DNA of 62,857 nt from assembly GCA_940746715.1 (NCBI GenBank), contig CALNWN010000017.1, positions 1 through 62,857 of the forward strand, in the 5' to 3' direction. The stretch's first letter is position 1, and each line of letters opens with the position of its first letter. The position numbers were made by a program, and so were the translations under genes. The notes below the pieces were generated by a model. It was not told where the DNA came from and made no database searches. It was given only the letters and a program-made list of their open reading frames with translations. This document shows, piece by piece, positions 57,864-62,857 of the stretch. Origin of the DNA: an uncultured Paraburkholderia sp. Its GTDB lineage: Bacteria > Pseudomonadota > Gammaproteobacteria > Burkholderiales > Burkholderiaceae.

Positions 57864-58950
57864 CGAAGTGCTCGGCAAGATAGGTACGACGAAGACGGAT
57901 ATCGATCGATTGTGCAAGCGCCTGCAGTCCAAGGCACGGCATATCCGCATCGCCTATGAGGCGGGCCCGTGCGGCTATGGACTTTACCGTCAGCTCCTAC
58001 AGAAGGGATTCGACTGCATCGTGTGCGCACCTGTCGTTGATTCCCCAAAAGCCGGGTGAGCGCGTCAAGACCGATCGACGCGACGCCGTGAAGCTTGTGC
58101 GCTCACTTCGTGCCGGCGACCTGTCGGCCGTGTATGTGCCTACCACGGAGGATGAGGCGTTCCGTGATCTCACACGTGCGTGGGTCAGTGCCAAAGACGA
58201 CCTGAAGGCTGCCCGGCAACGGCTGAAAGCTTTTCTCCTCTCCCACGGGGTACGCTATGAGGGCCGCGCCGACTGGGGGCCGGCGCACCGGCGCTGGCTC
58301 AGCACGCATGCCTTCGACAGCGCATGGCAGCAACTGGCGTTCGAGGAGCATCGGCGCACGATCGAGAAGCGCCCGGCGCAATGCGAGCGGCTCGAGGCTG
58401 CGTTGCGCGAAGCGGTCGTCAACTGGCGGTTCTATCCGGCCGTGCTGGGCCTGCAGACAATGCGCGGCGTGCAGTTCGCCACGGCGGTGGGCATGCTCTC
58501 CGAGCTCGGCGATCTGTCACGCTTCGCACACCCACGCCAATTGATGCCCTGGCTGGGGGTAACGCCCTGCGAACACTCGTCGGGCGAAAAACGCCGTCAA
58601 GGCAGCATCACGAAGAACGGCAACAGCTATGCAAGAAAGCTGCTCGTCGAAGCAGCCTGGAGCTACCAGTATCCGGCCCGTGTCAGTCCCGACATCCACA
58701 GCGCCGCCACGAAGGGATCCCCAAGCCCATCGTTGATCGCGCATGGGACGCGCAGGTGCGCCTGTGCCGGCGCTATCGCAAGCTCGTCGCGCGCGGCAAG
58801 CAGAAGAACATCGCGGTGGTCGCGGTCGCCCGTGAACTCAGCGGGTTCATTTGGGACATCAGCCAGGCTCGCGATGTCGCTTGCCATATCACACGAGGCG
58901 CTCACGGCGTGACGCGATACGTACGCATCCTGACCACCCTAACCACTTGA
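57864..58950 (+). pseudogene. IS110-family transposase, nearly complete, frameshifted
   Basis: LQSKARHIRIAYEAGPCGYG, then in a shifted frame GERVKTDRRDAVKLVRSLRA (DEDD region), FEEHRRTIEKRPAQCERLEA, LQTMRGVQFATAVGMLSELG, RQLMPWLGVTPCEHSSGEKR and ITKNGNSYARKLLVEAAWSY. A third frame ends VACHITRGAHGVTR. The first ~25 residues are missing and there are shifts near 58040 and 58690. Confidence 0.8.
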
Positions 58951-59207
58951 ACAGGAGTTTCCTGAAGGCGGCATAGCCCGGCACCCGAGTAACCCGCGAC
59001 CCGGCTACGTAACGGATCACCTCCGATTTGCGACATTAGATAGCGGCAGGCTCACTGGGCGGACTTCTGTAATGCGGTAACCAACCCGCGGATATCAGCA
59101 TGATCCACCGTCGAGACTTCGAGACTTACTGCTACGTCGCCCTCAGGAAATCCAGACGGCACACAACTCAAAAACCGACAACCGATCCCTATTGACACGC
59201 TGAGTCA
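58951..59207. other. Spacer between IS fragments
   Basis: No gene, repeat or RNA is recognised. Confidence 0.3.
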
Positions 59208-59318
59208 TATCAGCCGACGTGCCGCCTCCGAAACGCCGACACCTTCGGTCAGTGCCAGCTTGACTGCCTGCTCACGAAATTCGCTGTGTAGACCGCCTTG
59301 GGAATTCGATTCATCCAT
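59208..59318 (-). pseudogene. IS3-family OrfA fragment
   Basis: The minus strand reads SEFREQAVKLALTEGVGVSE then AARRL, the HTH start of an IS3 OrfA. Confidence 0.6.
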
Positions 59319-59393
59319 GCCTCCGTTTCACGATTGTACGAAACGTTGGCCTCTACTTTTTTCGACCCGCCTCATGGCGTACGCTCTAGGATG

Positions 59394-59522
59394 TCGAACT
59401 TGCCACGCTCGAATGGATGCACTGGTACAACCACAATCGGTTACCCGGCCCGCTCGGGTAGGTGTCGCCGGCGGAAGCAGTTTACAATCGGAACCTGGCG
59501 TTGCCCGCTCGCGCGGCGTAGC
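59394..59522 (+). pseudogene. IS3-family OrfB C-terminal fragment
   Basis: VELATLEWMHWYNHNRLPGP LG, an in-frame TAG, then VSPAEAVYNRNLALPARAA and TAG 59520-59522. This is the usual IS3 OrfB tail with a nonsense mutation. Confidence 0.75.
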
Positions 59523-59576
59523 GCCAAACTCGGCGGTCTCCGACAAATCCGGATCGGTTCACGAACCCGAGATCCT

Positions 59577-59598
59577 GAGTTTTTTGCGCAAAAAACTC
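59577..59598 (-). terminator. Perfect palindrome, probable terminator
   Basis: GAGTTTTTTGC is followed directly by its exact complement, giving a self-complementary 22-mer 46 nt after the stop of the TPR-glycosyltransferase gene. It can act in both directions because A and T runs flank the GC centre. Confidence 0.55.
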
Positions 59599-59643
59599 AC
59601 AAATCCTGACCACAACCACAAAATGCCTGGCCCACAAGGTAAT

Positions 59644-61065
59644 TTAGCCAATATCGTGCGCCAGCCATAACCTGACGCCTTGGACAACACTGGTCCAATC
59701 ACCTTCGTTCGTTTGTCGAAAAACGGTTGAATTCTTGATCCACGGGCTCGCGTTGCCCTCAACACCCCAACGCCAATCTCCAGAAGAGTGGGTTAGCACG
59801 CAAGTCGGAACACCCATCATTGCAGCCAGATTGGCGACGCCTGAGTCGACTGCAACGACTGCATCCAGTTGAGCAATGCAAGCAGCCGTGTCGCCAAAAT
59901 TCAGAATACCTGGCAGATAGCTGCTGACATTGTCAGCAGGATCGCCGGCCAACGTTGCAACAGCTGGATGATGCAAATTTACAAAATGCACACGGTCTGC
60001 AACAGGCAAATACTGTACAATCGAATCGACTAAATTAAGCGGCAGGCTACGGCGCTTAGCCCAGCAGCGCACTATAGCACCTTTTTCAGGCCAGTGGCGC
60101 TGGGCGCAATCCCAAAACAGACCGACCAAGCTCTTTCCAGGATGCTGGGAGCGTAGTTGGCTGGCCCAATCCTTCGCGATCAGATCCTTCTGGGGAGGGG
60201 CTTGGATGTAAGGCTGAAACCATTGTCCAGAGAATCTTTCCTCTTTAGCTTTTAACAAAGGCAAATGCAGCAGCGTCGCATGCAAATGGGGCGCAAACCT
60301 ATTGACATGCGGCTGCAGTTCGTCGGGCAACGCGGCATACAACCGCGTGGGATTACGTGCACTGATGACCTCGCAACGCGGCAGTGATGTCTGCATGAGT
60401 GCGTGGCTCTCTGGGTTACTGGTAAACATGACACTCGCACCAGCATCTACCCAATCAGTGACACACGCGCCCAAGAGAAAGTTGTCGCCGAACCCAAGCT
60501 CATGTGTAATCAGAACACGCTTCCCGCATAAATCTGATTCGCCGTCCCACAACGGAATGTCAATCGGGCGGTAGCTGAAGGACAATCGAGGAGCGTCATT
60601 TCGCATCAGCCAGTACCTGAAACCGTGCGGATTTCCCACCTTAAGCATCGCCTCGCCCAATGCGAATCCGACCGAGGCGGAGATTTCGGCATTTATCGAT
60701 TCTGCCATCTGCCATGCCTGATTGAGCAACGTAATCGCCTTCACCACATCGCCTGCCATCATCAAACTCATACCTAGCCGTAGTCGGTGAAGTATGGGTT
60801 TGCTCTGTTGCAACGGGTCGCGTTCCCATGTAGCAACAGCTTCAGCGTATCGACCCAGCAGGTAGAGCGAATCTGCGCGCCGCGTGATCGAAGCTGAGTC
60901 GCGCGGATTAATAGCCAACGCACGATCAGCCCATAAGAGCATTTCTTCCTCCCTCTGGAGCGCGACCAACAACTCGCAGATTTGGTGCAGAATCGCGCAA
61001 TTCTCTGGTTCGCTCGTATGCCGCGTCTGCGCGGCGCGCAATTGCTGTTCCAAGTCGGTTGTCAT
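59644..61065 (-). CDS. TPR-glycosyltransferase (GT9/GT41-like)
   Basis: The 473-aa protein has an N-terminal helical repeat region (CELLVALQREEEMLLWADRA, ADSLYLLGRYAEAVATWERD, then two more TPR-like units to about residue 150). The glycosyltransferase part has VLITHELGFGDNFLLGACVT and LDAVVAVDSGVANLAAMMGV then PTCVLTHSSGDWRWGVEG and VFRQTNEGDWTSVVQGVRLW. Such enzymes glycosylate proteins or peptides, and the TPRs bind the acceptor. It is the last gene in the peptide/NicX-like/GT operon, with 207 nt between it and the NicX-like gene. The likely acceptor is the 42-aa peptide (inference). Intact, lower GC than the backbone. Confidence 0.82.
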   Translation of the reverse strand: MTTDLEQQLRAAQTRHTSEPENCAILHQICELLVALQREEEMLLWADRALAINPRDSASITRRADSLYLLGRYAEAVATWERDPLQQSKPILHRLRLGMSLMMAGDVVKAITLLNQAWQMAESINAEISASVGFALGEAMLKVGNPHGFRYWLMRNDAPRLSFSYRPIDIPLWDGESDLCGKRVLITHELGFGDNFLLGACVTDWVDAGASVMFTSNPESHALMQTSLPRCEVISARNPTRLYAALPDELQPHVNRFAPHLHATLLHLPLLKAKEERFSGQWFQPYIQAPPQKDLIAKDWASQLRSQHPGKSLVGLFWDCAQRHWPEKGAIVRCWAKRRSLPLNLVDSIVQYLPVADRVHFVNLHHPAVATLAGDPADNVSSYLPGILNFGDTAACIAQLDAVVAVDSGVANLAAMMGVPTCVLTHSSGDWRWGVEGNASPWIKNSTVFRQTNEGDWTSVVQGVRLWLAHDIG

Positions 61066-61272
61066 GATTGGGTGCTAGAGCGCACAATTTTACTTTAAAC
61101 AATGTGCTTGGTAACACGAGCCAGGACCACGCTAATACCAGTAAATAATGGCTTAAGGCAAAGCATTTCCGGCGACTCGCCTTCCCTCGCAACTCCAGAA
61201 CAGATCGTGCTTTACCAATCCAGTAATATCAAGAACTGGCACCTTAGCCAACTTGCTGCGCGGTATAAACTG

Positions 61273-62301
61273 CTAAACCCGAAAAGATTTATCGAAAATA
61301 ACGACGTCGTCGAACAGGATGGTTCCTGACGAAAAAACCAAATCCAGGTGGTGGCTACCACGCTCACCACCGCCAAGACCAAGGTGCAGTCCAGGATGAC
61401 GCTCTTCGAAACTTGCGTTTCGACCATGCAACTTAACATTCAGATTCGTACCAATCCCGAATTCTTCAACAATTTTATTTCCCGGGCATTTTTTTAAATA
61501 TAATTTGAAATCGTTTTCAAGCTGTCTGTTTGAGGAGCTGACGTCGATCACCTGACTTTTATCAAATTTAATTTTCATGATCGAATCGATGACGCCATAC
61601 TTAATGGCGAAAGGCACTGTGCTTAGAAACGTCCCACCAAATGTAACGCTCCCGGACAAGTCTACAATTCTAGTTGCGACCTCGCCGGGCATCAAATCGT
61701 AGTGGTTACGCCCATCCAGACTCTTCCAAGCCTGATCCCCGGACAATGTCCCGCATAGCGTGCCCCCGAAACCATCGCGGAAGGTTACGTGCTGCGCTGA
61801 TGTCGCAGCATCAATAATCCTTCCATTTCTATCCGAAATATCATTAATATCTTCGGAGAATGCCTCTTCAAAAAATTCGCCATACTCCCGAAGAAGCACA
61901 GATTTCTTCCAGTGTTCAGCCATCTTTGGCTTGAGCGGATGAATGAACGATGGTCCGTGCGGGCTAATATCGGCACGCATAGACGAGTCGTAAATAAAAA
62001 TGAACATGGCACATTCATCAATCGCGCTCCCAACCCGCTCGGAATTCTCGCTCTCAAGATCGACATAGATGAACGAGTATCCCAGATCCTTTGGGCAGTA
62101 ACGAATGATCGACTTAGCCATGCTTTTCTGGCTTTTGTCTGAACCAATTAGGATGGTGGTGCCATGCCCAGATTTATTGGCCATAGCCGGATGTTCACGA
62201 ACACACGAAAAGAAATTCTCGGCGCTTTTCTTCACAGACCACCCCCCTGGATATCCAGCTTCGAAATCACCAAATGGCGGGTCGTTACGACCCGCCATCA
62301 T
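61273..62301 (-). CDS. NicX/aminopeptidase-T-like metalloenzyme of the peptide locus
   Basis: The 342-aa product has a C-terminal signature IVEEFGIGTNLNVKLHGRNA, then EERHPGLHLGLGGGERGSHH and LDLVFSSGTILFDD. It matches the metal-binding end of the M29 aminopeptidase/2,5-dihydroxypyridine dioxygenase (NicX) fold: Glu, His and the HxD-like HHLD. The N-terminal half (TTILIGSDKSQKSMAKSIIR, MFIFIYDSSMRADI) follows the same fold with low similarity. The ATG at 62301 lies in a hairpin; a later Met (MANKSGHGT, residue 40) is the alternative start. It may trim or oxidise the adjacent peptide. Function is inferred. Confidence 0.6.
   Translation of the reverse strand: MMAGRNDPPFGDFEAGYPGGWSVKKSAENFFSCVREHPAMANKSGHGTTILIGSDKSQKSMAKSIIRYCPKDLGYSFIYVDLESENSERVGSAIDECAMFIFIYDSSMRADISPHGPSFIHPLKPKMAEHWKKSVLLREYGEFFEEAFSEDINDISDRNGRIIDAATSAQHVTFRDGFGGTLCGTLSGDQAWKSLDGRNHYDLMPGEVATRIVDLSGSVTFGGTFLSTVPFAIKYGVIDSIMKIKFDKSQVIDVSSSNRQLENDFKLYLKKCPGNKIVEEFGIGTNLNVKLHGRNASFEERHPGLHLGLGGGERGSHHLDLVFSSGTILFDDVVIFDKSFRV
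62274..62298 (-). terminator. Hairpin between the peptide and NicX-like genes
   Basis: ATGGCGGGTCG and CGACCCGCCAT form a perfect 11-bp stem around a 3-nt loop, beginning 18 nt after the peptide stop. The second ATG codon of the downstream ORF lies within the stem. No T-run follows, so transcript stabilisation or start-codon masking is as likely as termination. Confidence 0.55.
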
Positions 62302-62315
62302 CTCAAGCTACCTCG

Positions 62316-62444
62316 TTACGCCCAAAGGGCCGTCGCGAACGGAATAACCGCGCTATCCTTCATCATTTCGACCCAATCCTGGTGCTGCTCTTCCTGCATC
62401 CATTCGATCAGCGGAAGATCCTGCGACTGCTGCTTTGCATCCAT
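62316..62444 (-). CDS. Candidate RiPP precursor peptide, 42 aa (C-terminal core type)
   Basis: ATG 62444 has AAAGGAG at 9 nt. The peptide begins MDAKQQSQDLPLIEWMQEEQ, an acidic amphipathic leader-like half, and ends in the hydrophobic DSAVIPFATALWA. It is the first gene of a minus-strand operon with a NicX/aminopeptidase-like enzyme and a TPR-glycosyltransferase. A charged leader, an apolar C-terminal tail and following modification-enzyme genes are typical of RiPP precursors. Ser and Thr in the tail could be glycosylated. No Cys is present, so azole or lanthionine chemistry is unlikely. Confidence 0.6.
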   Translation of the reverse strand: MDAKQQSQDLPLIEWMQEEQHQDWVEMMKDSAVIPFATALWA

Positions 62445-62778
62445 TTTAACTTTCTCCTTTGAGAGATTGAGATTGAACCACAGACATCGCGCCCACCCCA
62501 ACAGGACGAGGAGTCGGCTAGCGATCCATTAAGCGCAAACTAGCGCAAATTCATATATAAATTCAATTTGATTCGAGTAAATCGGACTTGCAACTTAATG
62601 CCGGGATTTACTTCATGCTCAATACGCGAAAGAGACTGCATCGATGTACCATCCGAATGGCGGTTAAGATTTTCCGATAACAACTTCCTTTATTGCACGC
62701 ATTCTTCGGGCGCGTACTCTCAGTTTTATCAAACACTGGCATCCACTTTTTAACCCGCCTCGTATTTGGGGACAGGCG
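62445..62778. other. AT-rich region upstream of the 42-aa peptide gene
   Basis: It holds tandem GCGCAAACTAGCGCAAAT and a TATATA stretch (62535-62560) that may be the promoter of the peptide operon. An IS-like end resembling 59.34 kb (GGCATCCACTTTTTAACCCGCCTC) lies at about 62733-62760. No lux box is seen. Confidence 0.35.
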
Positions 62779-62857
62779 CTAGCCGAGATCTTTCCAATAG
62801 TTCATGTTTGCAACCGCCTGATCGACATCTTCAATGGTATTGTAGACATGTGGACAG
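62779..62857 (-). CDS. C-terminal end of an unidentified protein, cut by the window edge
   Basis: The minus strand reads in from the edge as HVYNTIEDVDQAVANMNYWK then DLG and TAG at 62779. The HVYNTxEDVD pattern resembles the end of class V aminotransferase/cysteine desulfurase-like proteins. Only 25 residues are visible. Confidence 0.35.
   Translation of the reverse strand, partial: CPHVYNTIEDVDQAVANMNYWKDLG

Noticed and set aside
62840..62857. A sixth lux box at the window edge (ACATGTGGACAG)
   Set aside because: Only one half resembles the box, spacing is wrong, and the sequence reads as the C-terminal codons of a minus-strand ORF.
1..62857. tRNA, rRNA or tmRNA genes
   Set aside because: No cloverleaf with a GTTCRANNC T-loop in proper context or rRNA-like sequence was noticed on either strand; a covariance-model scan was not possible here.

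Overview
The window looks like an accessory region of a beta-proteobacterium in the Burkholderia/Caballeronia/Paraburkholderia group. Protein sequences such as the NRAMP-family transporter, YaiI, the MCP, the LysR regulator and the many IS3/IS5/IS21/IS66/IS110 remnants have that character, and the backbone is GC-rich. Several lower-GC islands (7.3-9.0, 15.3-18.4, 46.3-47.5 and 59.6-62.5 kb) carry specialised-metabolism genes. Dense IS debris, truncated genes, single-base frameshifts and copies of a sedoheptulose-7-phosphate-cyclase-like gene recall the eroded genomes of plant leaf-nodule Burkholderia/Caballeronia symbionts; that link is an inference. No rRNA, tRNA or CRISPR array was seen.

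Layout. 0-5.7 kb is backbone: a frameshifted erythrin-VIT1 membrane ferritin (mbfA-like), a long leader with two small ORFs (one strongly MgtL-like) before an NRAMP-related transporter, and yaiI. 5.7-15.2 kb mixes a broken LysR gene, IS remnants, a broken lipoprotein phosphoesterase, an intact MCP and a large lipoprotein of six-hairpin glycosidase type. 15.3-18.5 kb is a minus-strand operon: 60-aa ORF, RlmN-like radical SAM enzyme, TauD/TfdA-type oxygenase and an unusual radical-SAM-like protein. 18.6-23.8 kb holds the intact cyclase gene, two truncated 5' copies of it and transposon debris. 24.3-32.2 kb is a tightly coupled operon (amidinotransferase, DAC/DisA_N-like protein, broken FMN hydroxyacid dehydrogenase, aminotransferase with an in-frame TAG, GT2 glycosyltransferase, frameshifted esterase, frameshifted nucleotide-sugar dehydrogenase). 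32.3-36.2 kb is nested mobile-element debris between IS21-type ends. 36.3-38.7 kb is a compact RiPP-like locus: a 45-aa peptide gene, a hairpin, a YcaO protein and a methyltransferase. 39-45.1 kb contains a Tn7-like tnsABC relic and more IS elements. 45.2-47.5 kb has another cyclase pseudogene and a KamA-like radical SAM gene. 47.5-59.5 kb is mostly broken catabolic genes (enoyl-CoA hydratase, maleylacetate reductase-like, acyl-CoA dehydrogenase) with an intact LysR gene, a Phd/VapC toxin-antitoxin pair and IS fragments. 59.6-62.45 kb is a second RiPP-like locus: a 42-aa peptide gene, a hairpin, a NicX/aminopeptidase-T-like protein and a TPR-glycosyltransferase.

The unifying signal is a repeated promoter module. 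Five near-identical lux-box-type palindromes (about ACCTGT-N8-ACAGGT) lie at 19.0, 21.6, 23.3, 38.7 and 45.9 kb, each exactly 20 bp from a TANRAT -10 element that reads into a copy of the cyclase 5' end. Each lies next to, or divergent from, one of the biosynthetic operons. This suggests that one LuxR-family regulator, not encoded here, co-ordinates the cyclase, the YcaO/RiPP locus, the RlmN-like operon, the KamA-like gene and perhaps the amidinotransferase operon.
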